In this document: positions 1 through 9,619 of the stretch, in pieces
Position numbering within the stretch: the first letter of the stretch is position 1
How the letters are laid out: each line of letters begins with the position of its first letter
Origin: Nannocystis sp.
GTDB lineage: Bacteria > Myxococcota_A > Polyangia > Nannocystales > Nannocystaceae
DNA length: 64,000 nucleotides
Reading direction: 5' to 3'
Assembly (NCBI GenBank): GCA_016712315.1
Contig: JADJRG010000015.1
Coordinates: forward strand, 1 to 64,000
Made by a program: the position numbers and the translations under genes
The notes under the pieces: model-generated
The model's database searches: none
What the model was told of the DNA's origin: nothing
What the model saw: only the letters and a program-made list of their open reading frames with translations

Positions 1-286
1 ACGCGCCCCTCCGCCGGGCTGTTCTGGCTCTTCGTGCCGACGATCGTGCTCGTGCGCGTCGATCTCAAGGGCACGGACGTGCCCGACAGGATGCTGGCTC
101 CGGCCGTGAGGTCCACTCGCGGCCGCGCCGGAGCCCGGATCGGGCGGGCCAGCGCGGCAACTCCGTGCTCGGCGGCGGTCAGTCAGTCGAAGTCGGCGAG
201 CGGCCGGACGCCGCCGCTCGTCACCCGCGCTCCTGCTCTCGAGCCTGCGCCGAGTCGAGCCCTCAGAAGCCTCGCGAATCCGCCAA

Positions 287-319
287 GGGAGATCTCTTCT
301 AGAGATCTCCCATTTTTTT
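287..319 (+). terminator. Rho-independent terminator
   Basis: Perfect 11-bp inverted repeat (GGGAGATCTCT and AGAGATCTCCC) with a TCT loop, followed after one A by seven T residues. The T-tract lies on the right, so it ends a plus-strand transcript entering from the left edge. I cannot identify the gene it serves: bases 1-286 hold no convincing coding sequence in any frame. Confidence 0.85.
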
Positions 320-551
320 CCCATCTGCTCACAACGCCCCATTCTCGCGCGCGCGATCGCCCTGGGGTCCTCCTCCCGCCACGCGGCGGCATCGAGCCCT
401 ACGCCTCGCGATTTCGCGCATTTGCCGCGTGAGCGCCGCGCGCAATCGAGAGACCCCGCGCGAAGGTGAGCGACCCGCGCGCGAATGTCCCCGATCCGCG
501 CGCAGTATCAATCGCGCCGCGGTCGTCCTCGCTCGCGCATAAACGCAGATT

Positions 552-568
552 TGCGCCACCTTGGCGCA
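552..568. promoter_or_regulatory. Inverted repeat, possible operator
   Basis: TGCGCCA-CCT-TGGCGCA is a perfect 7-bp inverted repeat with a 3-bp centre, in a locally AT-richer stretch upstream of a small HTH-like gene. The position and symmetry would suit a dimeric repressor site. The stretch from 320 to 767 otherwise holds no gene that I can support. Confidence 0.35.
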
Positions 569-767
569 TATTTGCACCAGGCCAGCGGCCGGGGACGATC
601 TCGATCCCTGAGGAAGACCTCATCGCTGGTGATCCCTCCGGCGCGATGTCCGCCTCCGTCCTCATCCGAAGCATCGACGAGTACAACAGCGTCCTTGGGG
701 CCTCCAGGCCGCACGCCCGACCAGCAAACGGCTACCGATTGACAGCGCCTCGCTGTTCTCCGCGATC

Positions 768-1062
768 TTGACCTCACTCCCCGAGTGGGAGAGCGGCGCC
801 CAGATCCGGGACAAAGTTGGTCCAGGCCGACCAGGGCCTCACCGCCGCCAAGCTCAGCCGGAAGCTGAACGGAGCCATCAAGCGCAACACGCTGACGCAG
901 ATCCGCAGGGGTCGGCGCGGCCTCAGCTTTCAGCTCGCCTGTCTCTGGTCCGGGGGGCTGACGGTCGAGTTCGAGGACCCAGAGCTTGCAGGAGAAGCTG
1001 CGCGAGCGCGGCCTCACGGTGAGCGAGCGCGTCCTCGCTGCCGCCGCTGCCCCTCCGCTTGA
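768..1062 (+). pseudogene. Small HTH-like regulator, frame broken
   Basis: Reading from a TTG at 768, the pieces join into one protein only if a single base is removed near 813-815 (AAA run) and another near 983 (TT). The repaired product starts MTSLPEWESGAQIRDKLVQ and continues with LTAAKLSRKLN and NTLTQIRRGRRGLSFQLACL, the pattern of a small helix-turn-helix (recognition helix then RRGRRGLS). The tail reads LRERGLTVSERVL. It sits just before a repeat array and the long plus-strand module, a natural place for a control protein. The HTH assignment rests on eye-recognition only; its end is uncertain because of the frame breaks. Confidence 0.4.
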
Positions 1063-1144
1063 CCCCGGCGCGGCGCCGCCCGACGACCACGCCAATGTCG
1101 CTCCCGACCTTCGCGCCGAGGCCGAGCGAATACGTCAACGCGGC

Positions 1145-1330
1145 GGTGTCATCGGTGGTGTTCTGCCCACGAACCGGACAGATAACGGTGACACTCGTCC
1201 CGGAGTCCACCGCGATCGGTGTCAACGTCGTCGACGGGGCTCGTTCTCAGCACCGTAAGCGGTGTCAACGCCGACGAGGCGGCGCGCCTACAGTACAAAT
1301 CCGGTGTCGTTGCCGACGAACCACGGTGTC
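1145..1330. repeat. Phased GGTGTC direct-repeat array (iteron-like)
   Basis: GGTGTC occurs at 1145, 1218, 1261, 1303 and 1325, and the variant GGTGAC at 1187. Four copies extend to GGTGTCA, and those at 1218 and 1261 to GGTGTCAACG. Start-to-start spacings are 42, 31, 43, 42 and 22 bp, close to 4, 3, 4, 4 and 2 turns of B-DNA, and most are not multiples of three, so coding repetition does not explain them. Such arrays act as initiator-binding iterons or cooperative operators. The function here is inferred. Confidence 0.5.
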
Positions 1331-2241
1331 ATAAGGATCCAAACCCAAACGAACCCATCGAGAGCGACACGCTCGAAAAACGCTGCTTGCCTCCCAGCCA
1401 GCCCCTCCCCCACGCTGGTCAGGTGCAGCAGTCCCAACCCGCGGCCGCCCCTGTCCGCCTCACCCCGGACCATGATCGCGAGCGAGAGCTCGAGGCGCGT
1501 GAGCGAGAGCTCGCGGCGCGTGAGCGGGAGCTCGCGGCGCGTGAGGAAGAGGTCCAGAAGCAGGAGTTCAAGGTGGCTCGCCGGGCGAAGCGGGCGCGGG
1601 GTGTGCTCCAGAGGGAGGCGAGCCTCGCGGAGAAGGAGAAGGCCATTGCCACCCAGCAGCTTGCCCTGGACCGGGAGGCAGCAGAAGTGGCTGCAAAGCG
1701 GGTTGAAGTAGGTTGGGAGGTAGCCGCCAAGCGGGCTGAGATCGAGCGGCAAGCGGAGTTTGCGGAGATGAAGAGGGCCGCTCAGAGGGACGCGCTGAGA
1801 AGAGACGTGAAGGCCACGACCGGCTGGAGAAGGACGTGAAGACCACGAAGGCCGCGCTGGAGCAGGAAGTGAAGGCCACGAAGGCCGAGCTGAGAAGGGA
1901 GTGAAGACCACGAAGGCCGAGCTGGAGCAGGAAGTGAAGGCCACGAAGGCCGCGCTGGAGCAGGAAGTGAAGGCCGCGAAGGCCACGCTGGAGCAGGAAG
2001 TGAAGGCCGCGAAGGCCGCGCTGGAGCAGGAAGCGAAGGCTCAGAAGACCGAGTGGGAGAAGATCGAGGCGGAGAAGGCCCGCCTGGCCCAGCTCGACGC
2101 CGAGATTCAGGAGAAGATGGCCAAGAGCCAAAAGTTGATGAGAACGGTCGGGAGCGGTCCCGGAGCCTCATGGAGGCGCCGGTCACCAACCCGACGCTCG
2201 CGGCGATCGTGGAAGTCGTGAAGGAGGCAACGAAGAAATGA
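1219..2241 (+). CDS. Coiled-coil protein with 11-residue repeats (frameshifted)
   Basis: The first half contains heptad-like runs such as ARERELAARE; the second half contains a repeated 11-residue unit of the KAALEQEVKAA type, visible in DNA as about 33-bp repeats between roughly 1840 and 2045. The product is a long, highly charged alpha-helical rod ending NPTLAAIVEVVKEATKK. The frame is broken near 1820, near 1894 and near 2150, each repairable by one base. The start is uncertain (GTG 1219, or TTG 1387 which would exclude the repeat array). The stop at 2239-2241 overlaps the next ATG, so the genes look translationally coupled. No enzymatic motif is visible; a scaffold or structural role is a guess. 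Confidence 0.5.
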
Positions 2242-2680
2242 ACGGCACAGGAAAATCCGTAGATATGACGATGGACCAGGAAAGAAGCCGCCGAGCGGAC
2301 GGTCGCGGGCCACCCTCTGGAAGGTGTTAGGCCAGATCCGCGCGGACGAGCGTCACGGCCCTCGCCGCCAGACTTCTCAAGCGGGCCACGGATCCCGGAA
2401 GTTCATGGCCGAGCTCGATCGCCCTCCTGAGCGGCACCTGGCGGGATAACGCCATCCTCGGCGTCTCCGCTGTTGCTGGCGTCGTGGCGGGCTCGCTCCT
2501 CGGCCGCGCGACCTCTGGCGTCAAGAGCATCGGCCCCGTCCCCCCATCGCGCTCTTGGGGCTCCTCCGCGTCGGCGGTGGCCTGTTTTTAAATGAGACCG
2601 TCACCTTACGTAACACCCTCAACCTCGGCGGCCTCATGTTCAGCGCTGGCGCCGTTCTTCATAAACGCCTGATGTCGTGA
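2238..2680 (+). CDS. Small membrane protein (frameshifted)
   Basis: The ATG at 2238 overlaps the preceding stop. Restoring one base near 2283 (AAA), one near 2418 (CCC) and one near 2551 (C run) gives about 147 residues: a charged N-terminus with ATLWKVLGQIRADERHG, then two hydrophobic segments (AILGVSAVAGVVAGSLLG and LGLLRVGGGLFL) and an end reading GAVLHKRLMS. The stop TGA overlaps the ATG of the next gene. It is one of several small membrane proteins in this module. No family is recognised. Confidence is limited by the three frame breaks. Confidence 0.45.
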
Positions 2681-3071
2681 TGAAAGAACTCTTCTGCATC
2701 AATCAAGTCCTCCGCGGCGACGCCCCACCGTCGCCCTGCTCGGCACCGACGGCGACGGCCGCGAGGTCCGCCTCAGGTCCCCTCCGCCGCCGTCGGCGCC
2801 CTCCGCCCTGGCGGGGTCCTCGTGCTCGGACTGTGGATCGGCTCGTTGCCCATCGACACCACCGCGACCGTTCGCCCCAGCAGCGCCCCCCCAAGGCGCC
2901 GAGGCCGCGCCGGTGATCACCACCAACAACGCCAGCGCCACGGTCGTCGAACCCACGGGCGCGGAGACCGGCGCCACACGTGGCCAAGCGCTCGGCGACG
3001 ACATCAACGAAGATCTGCTCCAAGCGGAGTTCCGGCGGATGTTCGGGGTGATCCCCGGCTTCACCGCCTAG
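2680..3071 (+). CDS. Unknown protein, ~130 aa (frameshifted)
   Basis: Starts at an ATG overlapping the upstream TGA. With one base restored near 2722 and near 2773, and one removed in the C run near 2890, the product begins MKELFCINQVLRGDA, continues TVALLGTDGDGREVRLQVPS and VGALRPGGVLVLG, and ends LLQAEFRRMFGVIPGFTA. The middle could be a small beta barrel (a hydrophobic strand, GDGREVRLQVP, then a second strand), followed by a Thr/Ala-rich linker and a C-terminal helix. I do not recognise a family. Its place directly before the putative structural genes suggests the same system. Confidence 0.45.
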
Positions 3072-3190
3072 CCGCCGCGCAGCGACCGAGAGAATCTGAC
3101 AGCGAAAACTGATGAGGGGGCGACGCCCCATAGGATGAAAACACCAACGTAGCAGCACCTCGCCATGAGCGGGGAACGGAGAGTCACGCG

Positions 3191-3903
3191 ATGAATCAAG
3201 ACATTATGCTCCCTGAACAATACTCAGACGCGACCCGCCACGAGGCCATGCGCCGGATCTGCCACGTCCTCGGGATCAGCCCCGAAGACCTCGCCCTCTT
3301 GCGGGCGATGACCGATCGTCTCGGCCGCGTCGAGAGCGGCTGCAACTCGGTGACCCGCCGCTGCGACGACCTACAGAACATGATGCGGCAGTCGTGTTGC
3401 CCGGCCAACATGCTCTACTCGCAGGTCACGATCGACGAGTACTCCCACAAGGCTCAGGTCAACGTCATCAAGCCCGTGATCGGCCTGGGCGGCGACTACG
3501 TCGACGACTACCCCGTCCCGCCCAAGAAGAAGATCCGCCTCGTCCACGAGCAGCGCCCCGGCTACTCGCCCGTCGATATCACGATCGCGCTCAGCATCGC
3601 CAACCAGGGCAACAACCTGCTCGACATCGTCGTCCGCCTGTACGTCTCCACGAAGCCCGAGGGCCCCGGCACGCAGATCGGCAGCGAGTACCGCGGCTTT
3701 CAGTTCTTTACCAACGAGGGAGGGGTCACCCCCGTCAAGTTCCCCCTCTACCAGAACTCCCCGTCACCGTCGGCTCCAAGGAGTACCTGATCATCGAGCT
3801 CGAGCACGTCGGCACCGCCAACAACCTCACAAGCGCGTTCGCGAGCGTGAGCGTCAACAACGCCGGCTGGTACGCCGCCTGCGGCCCCGACGTCTGCCGG
3901 TAG
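3191..3903 (+). CDS. Putative structural protein A, beta-rich, ~237 aa
   Basis: The ATG at 3191 follows a GGAACGGAGAG Shine-Dalgarno region. The N-terminal 60 residues look helical (EDLALLRAMTDRLGRVES) and contain a CC pair; the remainder is strand-rich (VDITIALSIANQGNNLLDIVVRL, then KEYLIIELEHV) and ends in AACGPDVCR. The frame breaks near 3765, where one C is missing from a run; restoring it joins the two halves. The fold looks like an all-beta sandwich of the kind seen in capsid or spike proteins, but no family is recognised. It is followed 13 bp later by another beta-rich protein. A role as a particle component is inference. Confidence 0.55.
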
Positions 3904-3916
3904 GAAGGAGCCGACC

Positions 3917-4784
3917 ATGGGATCCGAACCGATTACCTTCAGGCTGCGCAAAGAGGGCGACTTCGACGGCCTCACGAAGATGCAGCAGAGGCGCAGCAAC
4001 TTCCAGATCGTCACAGGTCGCGTCTATGAGCTCGATCTCACCGGCCCCGCGGGCCAGATCGACGGCAGATCTTCGGCGTTTTTCGGACGTCACGCCCAAG
4101 CTCATCGGCGTCGCCAGCTCGAACTGGAACCCGCAGAACGTCGCCCGGATGCTCGCGAAAGACAACCCCGACATCTTTCGCGAAGAGGTCGACCTCACCC
4201 CACACATGGCCTACCTCGTCATGTACCCCGGCGACACCCTCGCGATCCGCACGCAAGACGGCGGGCGCGTCTGTGTGCAGATCGTGGTCACCGAGCTCGC
4301 CGAGAGCGAGCACGTGTCCCTCGCCCTCGGCACCCCGCCCGAGCCGCAGTGGCGGCGCTTCCGGCTGATCCGCGACCTCTCCGGCGGCTTCTCGCACCTG
4401 CCGCTCAACAACACCTACTCGCCGCCCTTCCATTGGGATCCCGGGCTCAGCATGCTGGTCACCAACGCCATCGGCGACGGCCCGATCCCCGCGCGCGATC
4501 TCTGCATGTACCCCACCTTCCAGGGGTGCTACGTCAGCGTCCGCTACGCCGGGATCAACGCGGACGCCCAGCTCCACATCGTCGACGGGGTCCTACGCGA
4601 CAGCGCCCCCCTACAAACCGACATCAAACCCATGCGCTGGTCGAAGGTCCACTTCGTCAGCCACGACGACCTCCTCGGCCTGTGGTCCCCCGCGCCCGTC
4701 GGCAGCGCCGTCGTGTGTGACATCGAGCTCGTGCGCGTCCAGCCCGGCGATCGCCTCAGCGGGCGCTACGCGAACGATCTCTAA
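3917..4784 (+). CDS. Putative structural protein B, paralogue of the 24819 protein
   Basis: Starts at ATG 3917 after AGGAAGGAG. One surplus base near 4060 splits the frame; repaired, the protein has about 288 residues. It is strand-rich throughout and visibly homologous to the N-terminal 270 residues of the 24819 protein. Compare MYPGDTLAIRTQDG and VVTELAES here with LAPGEELGFITEAP and VVNELSEA there, and VSHDDLLGLWSPAPVGSAVV here with VSHDDLLAVLSPPVRVGCPT there. Two diverged copies in one module suggest minor/major or penton/hexon-type structural subunits. No catalytic motif is visible. The capsid or spike role is inferred, not shown. Confidence 0.6.
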
Positions 4785-4820
4785 CCCAGCAGCACAAGCA
4801 ACAAAGAAGAGACCCGAACC

Positions 4821-5390
4821 ATGTACATCGACCCCTCTCGTGTAGACATGCTCGCGCGCTACAGCGCGCGGCTCGCCGCTGCGACCCCGGAGCAGCTCAG
4901 CGCGCTCGAGGGGGAGGTCCGCCTCTTCATCGCCACGCTGTGGACTGAGGCCACCCCAGAGGCCCGCAGCCGCTTCCTGGACGCCGTCCGCCGCGTCGGC
5001 CCCCCATGCCCTGGTCGGCGGTCGTGGCGCGGCCTGGGGCCCTCCGGCGGCCGTGGAGCTGATCCTCGGCCAAGTCGACCCGGACGACGAGGGGGTCCCG
5101 AGCTACCGCCTGGACCCCAAGAGCGAGCAGGGCGAACGCGCGCTCGAGGCCCTCGCCGCCTGGGATCCGCAAACAACCCTCCAAGCCCTCGGCGCCCCCG
5201 GCGGCTCGAATCAACCCCAAGACCCCGCCACGGACCCGGTGGGCGAGCCCGCTCCCAACACCACCGCGCTCGACACCGCCCCTTCATCGAACACCAACAG
5301 CCCCACCCTCAGCCGCGGCGCGATCGCCACCCTCGCGGTGATCGGCTGGGGACCGCCGCCGCGGCCATGACCGTAAGGAGCCGCTCATGA
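4821..5390 (+). CDS. Unknown protein with C-terminal membrane anchor (frameshifted)
   Basis: ATG 4821 follows AAGAAGAGACCC. The first 60 residues are helical (YSARLAAATPEQLSALEGEV, then WTEATPEARSRFLDAVRRV). A break near 5005 leads into EGVPSYRLDPKSEQGERALE, a Pro/Thr/Asn-rich linker, and the segment RGAIATLAVIG. A further single-base change near 5352 would let the tail read GTAAAAMTVRSRS and stop at 5388-5390, overlapping the ATG of the next gene. The repaired layout is a helical head, a flexible linker and one membrane segment. Function unknown; the anchored-head architecture is shared with several neighbours. Confidence 0.5.
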   Translation: MYIDPSRVDMLARYSARLAAATPEQLSALEGEVRLFIATLWTEATPEARSRFLDAVRRVGPPCPGRRSWRGLGPSGGRGADPRPSRPGRRGGPELPPGPQERAGRTRARGPRRLGSANNPPSPRRPRRLESTPRPRHGPGGRARSQHHRARHRPFIEHQQPHPQPRRDRHPRGDRLGTAAAAMTVRSRS

Positions 5391-6268
5391 ACCCCACCCT
5401 GATCCTCGGCGGACTCGCGACCGTCGGCGTCATCGGCGTCGCCGCCCTGCTCCTGCGCGACGACGAAGAACCCGCGAACCAGCTCCCCACCCCGACGCCC
5501 GCGCCCGCGCCCACCAGCGAACCCGCCCCCACGCCCGCCCCCACGCCCAACGCACCGGCCCCCAGCGACACCACCGCCGCGCTCCCCACCGCCGCCGACG
5601 TGCCCGGCTTCGATCTCGTCCGAAATTGGGGCAAGACCCCCACCAACCTGCGCCCGCTCTTCGCCCTCATGGAGCGCCGCAGCGGCATCGACGGCGCCGG
5701 CCGGATCTTCGCCACGATCGCCAAACGAGAGAGCGCCTTCGTCGCTACCGCCCTCAACGACTCCGAGGCCGAACGCAAGGCGTCACGCCGCGCCTACGAC
5801 AACATGAAAGACCGCAACCCCGCGCTCGCCTACGGCATGCAGGCCGCGGAATTCGGCTCTGGTGGCCTCTTTGGCGCCCTCGCGCCCTATTTTTTGTGGA
5901 CGGGAGTCCCCGAAGAAGGCGACGCCGCCCCCCTCCTGCAAAGCCCGCCGAACGTCATGTTCCTCCCCCGCGTCGCTGGCTTCGCCGCGTGCGTCTACCT
6001 CCAGCGCCTCGTCGCCCACTACCGCCTCGACGATCACCTCGACATCAAAGCCGGCTGGGCGAGCCCCTCGCTGCTCAAGGCCGATCGCGGCTCCAAGACC
6101 TACCAGGCCGTACGCGATCGTTTTAACAGCGACGCGATCGAGCTCGGCGTCGATCTCGAGGACATCACCACGATCCCCAAAACCCTCAGCGCCGCGCGCT
6201 GGCCGGGCGTCCCCAAGCTCTTCGCCGATCTCGTCGGCCAACTCCCACCCCCTCGGACCAAGGGCTAG
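5387..6268 (+). CDS. Membrane-anchored lytic transglycosylase-like protein
   Basis: Begins MNPTLILGGLATVGVIGV, one N-terminal membrane segment, then a Pro/Ala/Thr-rich linker of about 45 residues. The globular domain (residues ~75-290) contains FATIAKRESAFVATALN, where the Glu in RESAF is placed like the catalytic Glu of SLT/goose-type lysozyme folds, and later GMQAAEFGSGGLFGALAPY. This would cleave the glycan strands of peptidoglycan. Membrane-containing phages such as PRD1 carry a virion transglycosylase (P7) with a membrane anchor, which fits the context. The frame is intact. The family call is by motif only; another lysozyme-like fold is possible. Confidence 0.55.
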   Translation: MNPTLILGGLATVGVIGVAALLLRDDEEPANQLPTPTPAPAPTSEPAPTPAPTPNAPAPSDTTAALPTAADVPGFDLVRNWGKTPTNLRPLFALMERRSGIDGAGRIFATIAKRESAFVATALNDSEAERKASRRAYDNMKDRNPALAYGMQAAEFGSGGLFGALAPYFLWTGVPEEGDAAPLLQSPPNVMFLPRVAGFAACVYLQRLVAHYRLDDHLDIKAGWASPSLLKADRGSKTYQAVRDRFNSDAIELGVDLEDITTIPKTLSAARWPGVPKLFADLVGQLPPPRTKG

Positions 6269-7365
6269 TCAGGATCACCTGCTACGACCCCGAGCTCGAC
6301 CGCTTCGCCGACGAGATCGCCGGCGACTTCGACTACCTCTCCGCCGCCGAGCGCGAGTCATGGCTCGTGCAACAGTGGACCGAGATCGCCGCGGCGATGG
6401 GCTGGTCGGAGGCCCTCGATGACACCCTCAACGGCCTCCGCCGCTGCCGCATGGGTCTTTGTGACGTCAGCACCGAAGCCCTCGCCGCCTTCCAACAACA
6501 CGCCGATCGCCAACGCGAGGGCGACGTGCGCACCGATCGCGCCCGGATCCGCGACATCGCCCTCGAGCATCTTTTACAAAAACCCGCCCTCGGAGCCTCT
6601 GGCAGGTCGTCATCAGCGCCAGCTCCCTCCCGGAAGGCGCCTGCTTCAACCTCGCCACCTGGCAGTCACCCCCGCTCACCGCGGGCCAAGACAGCCAGCT
6701 CGAGGCTCAAACCCGCTCCGCGCCCGACCGCAGCGACCTCAACATCGTCATCCGCCCCAAGCGCGCGTTTTTGGCCGACGCCGGCCCCAGCTACTTCGGC
6801 GACGCCACCCCCGAGACCGCGCCGATCAAGAACAACCGGGCCCCTCTGCGGCTGGAACACCCCGCTACGCCTCTCCCTCGGCACGTTTCCCTGGGTGTAC
6901 GGCCACCGCCTCCAGTCGCCCGCGCCCGCCCTCGCCTGGAAGAGCAACGCCGCCCACCAACCCGCCCATCGCGCCCTGCAAATCGCCAGCGGGTTCTGGC
7001 AAGCCGAGGGCAACCTCCGCCAAGACGCGCGCGACGTCGTCGCCCATTGGAAGCACTGGCGCAGCGCTATCGCCGGCCCCTCGCCGACAACCAGAGCCCC
7101 GCCCTCCGCCTCGAAAAACAGCTACTCCGCGTCCAGGGCGACGAGCACCCTCGGCCTCAACGGCCCCCGCGGCTTCATCAGCGCCGCCGCCTTTAACTAC
7201 ATCCAGAGCCGCTTCGCCGCCTTCTTCGCGATGAGGCGCGCGCTGATCCGGGCCCGTCATCGCCTCATCCCCGAGCTGCGCGCCCTCGCCGATCAGAGCC
7301 CCGATCCCTGCATCGCGGCCCGGCGGCCCTTCGCGCCGCTCGCGAGGCTCGACGAGCTGCATTGA
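6269..7365 (+). CDS. Unknown protein, ~365 aa (frameshifted)
   Basis: The coding pieces are ITCYDPELDRFADEIAGDF, then LWQVVISASSLPEGACFNLA and DLNIVIRPKRAFLADAGPSY, then SLGTFPWVYGHRLQSPAPAL and DARDVVAHWKHWRSAIAG, ending FFAMRRALIRARHRLIPEL. They lie in different frames, with breaks near 6590, 6840 and 7080, and no clear ATG or GTG start is visible after the preceding stop at 6268. The N-terminal third is acidic and helical, the middle mixed, the C-terminus basic and helical. No motif is recognised. It is the last gene before a terminator, so it closes the first transcription unit of the module. Confidence 0.4.
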
Positions 7366-7383
7366 CCCGTCCTCGGCGGCGGC

Positions 7384-7409
7384 GCCGACGCCGTCGGCCT
7401 CGATTTTTT
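7384..7409 (+). terminator. Rho-independent terminator
   Basis: GCCGAC-GCC-GTCGGC forms a 6-bp stem with a 3-base loop, followed five bases later by six T residues. It separates the unit 1219-7365 from the next one starting at 7457. Confidence 0.6.
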
Positions 7410-7436
7410 GTGAAATGTGAAATGTGAAGTGTGAAG
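7409..7436 (+). repeat. Four tandem 7-bp units (TGTGAAA/G)
   Basis: Four perfect-length 7-bp units (TGTGAAA twice, then TGTGAAG twice) form an AT-rich island in GC-rich DNA, just upstream of a GGGAAGG/GGTAGG ribosome-binding region and the ATG at 7457. It could contribute to a promoter or be a contractible spacer that tunes it. Confidence 0.5.
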
Positions 7437-7456
7437 AGAGGGAAGGTAGGTAGGAA

Positions 7457-7678
<222 letters not shown>

Positions 7679-7681
7679 ACC

Positions 7682-9285
7682 ATGGCCGTCGTCGTCCTCA
7701 GCATCAAGGTCCGGGACACAGACACGGACGAGATCCAGGAGATTGTGGTCCTGGAGAGCGAACGCCGCCGCGCGGAGCCGGAGAGCGCGTATGAGCCGAG
7801 GAGGCGACCCAACTTCGAGCGGCCTGATTTCAAGTGGAAGGGCACTGAGCACGGGGGCACTCCGCTCTCATTCAAATCACAGCGCGAACACGAGCCCGAG
7901 CCTGAGCCCGAGCCCGAGCCCGAGCCGACGCCCAAAGCCAAGCCCAAGTCGAAGACAAAAGCCGAGCCCGAGCCCGAACCCGAGCCGGAGCCGAAAACCA
8001 AGACCAAACGGAGGCCGAAGGCTCATGACTTCCCCACCGATCGGGCCCTCGACCTCGCCGTCCTCCGCGAGGTCAAGGACGGCAGCTACACCCTCGGCGC
8101 GCTGCGCAGGGCGTTCCGCGAGCGCGAGCGCGAGCTCGACCCCGTCCACATCCTCGCCGCGCTCGGCCGCCTCGTCGAGCGCGGCGACCTCATCCAGACG
8201 GGCAGGGGTCGCAAGGCCCGCTACTTGCCCAGCACGGAGCGTTACGACGTTTTCGGCCGCTACACCGTCCACTCCGACCGTTTGACGTCCACCATCTCGT
8301 GGGACGACACCGAGCTCGATCTCCATCCCTACGTCTTTTTGCAGCCCAACGGCGACGTACGCCGCGAGCTGGTCAAGGAGGGCGTGCTCGAGGCGGACGT
8401 ACCCGGCCTGATCGAGATCCTCAACAAACACGCCACCGAGCTCGGCGCGGTCGCGCCCACGGACGAGGGCGAACCCGAGCCGCCACCGCCACCGCCACCG
8501 CCGCCACCACCGCCGCCCACCCCTGAGATCGTGCCCGTCAGCCTCCAGTGGCGCACCCAGGAGGTCAAAGGCCGCAAAACCCTCGAAGCGACCTGGGCCA
8601 ACGGCGCCTTTCGCATCACCCCACGCACGGGCGGGATCGCCGGGCTCTTTTATGAACACAGCGACGGCCCGATCTACGACTACGGCTGCGGCCAAACCGA
8701 GGCCCTCAAAGCGCTCGCGATCAGCCTCGCCGAGAGCGACCTGCCCACCCCCGCCGCCTTCCGCGCCGCTGGCGGCGACCTGAGCGCCTGCCCACGCCCC
8801 AAGCGCCTGCGCCTGGGCGACAGCGAGATCACCTGGCGCGAGACCGTCGAGGGCGACGCCCAGATCTGCGTCGCCGCGGTGGGAGACGGCGAGTTCCGGC
8901 TCGTCCAGACCGAAGGCGGCTCCTTCGCGCTCGCCTTCGCCCGCAAGGGAGACACCGACTTCGACCAGCTCGGCTGCGGCACCGGGAAGCCCTCGAGGTC
9001 CGCGCCCTCGACCTCCTCGGCCAGCTCAGCGCCGCCGACGCCGACGCCGCCGAAACCCAGCCCCCAGAGAAGAAGAAGAAGAAAGAAGCCACCACGCGCC
9101 CGCGGAGCACCTCCAAGGCCATGCCCACCACCCCCAAAACCCCCAAAGAAAAACCGCCCACGCCCGATCCCACCCCCGATCCCACGATCGATGCCTCGAC
9201 CGACAAGGAGCTCACGGACTCGCTCACCAATGCAGTCCGGCAGGCGATGCGCGGCGCCGACCCCGACGAGGACGAGGACGACTGA
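7682..9285 (+). CDS. Winged-helix-like multidomain protein with EP and poly-Pro linkers
   Basis: About 533 residues when one base is corrected near 8985. The N-terminal ~60 residues are beta-like (VVVLSIKVRDTDTDEIQEIV). A Glu-Pro repeat and a Lys-rich linker follow (about 7888-8010). Next is a winged-helix-like domain (residues ~118-180: LAVLREVKDGSYTLGALRRA, then HILAALGRLVERGDLIQTGR). After a second domain and a run of about 13 prolines come two tandem related beta modules (ITPRTGGIAGLFYEHSDG and RLVQTEGGSFALAFA), then a charged tail ending DEDEDD. DNA binding is plausible for the winged helix. Function otherwise unknown. Confidence 0.5.
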
Positions 9286-9286
9286 C

Positions 9287-9619
9287 ATGACTTCCACTCC
9301 CGGACACATCTACCGCGTCGGCACGCGCTTCTTCGTCGACAGCCAGGCCCTTCGACAGCTCGCCGAGCACCTCGACCTGGTCCCCACCGCCAGTGGCTAT
9401 CGATTCCTCGAACCCTCGATCGAGTTCGAGCTCGTGGAAGGCCGCCCCGCGCTCCCGAACCAGCGCGGACAGCTCTACCTCGTCCCCGCCGACAGCTCCG
9501 CCCACGGCGCCTGCCTCGCCTGGCTGCGACAAGGCCACATGCAGGGCGGCGGCGAGTTTGACGTGTGGCCCGGCGGCTGCGCGTGCCGCCTTCCCACCGC
9601 TCGGGAGACCGCAGAATGA
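9287..9619 (+). CDS. Small unknown protein, 110 aa
   Basis: ATG 9287 starts 2 bp after the previous stop, and the stop overlaps the ATG of the large methyltransferase-helicase (ATGA), so the two are probably co-translated. The sequence contains HIYRVGTRFFVDSQALRQLA and FELVEGRPALPNQRGQLYLV, suggesting a compact alpha/beta fold, and ends with a Cys-containing GGCACRLP. No family is recognised. Tight coupling makes it a candidate accessory subunit of the large enzyme. Confidence 0.55.
   Translation: MTSTPGHIYRVGTRFFVDSQALRQLAEHLDLVPTASGYRFLEPSIEFELVEGRPALPNQRGQLYLVPADSSAHGACLAWLRQGHMQGGGEFDVWPGGCACRLPTARETAE

Noticed and set aside
1..286. Possible 3' end of a gene with a hydrophobic stretch (AGLFWLFVPTIVLVRVDL)
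   Set aside because: Coding character fades after about 100 bp and no family is recognisable; only the terminator is supported.
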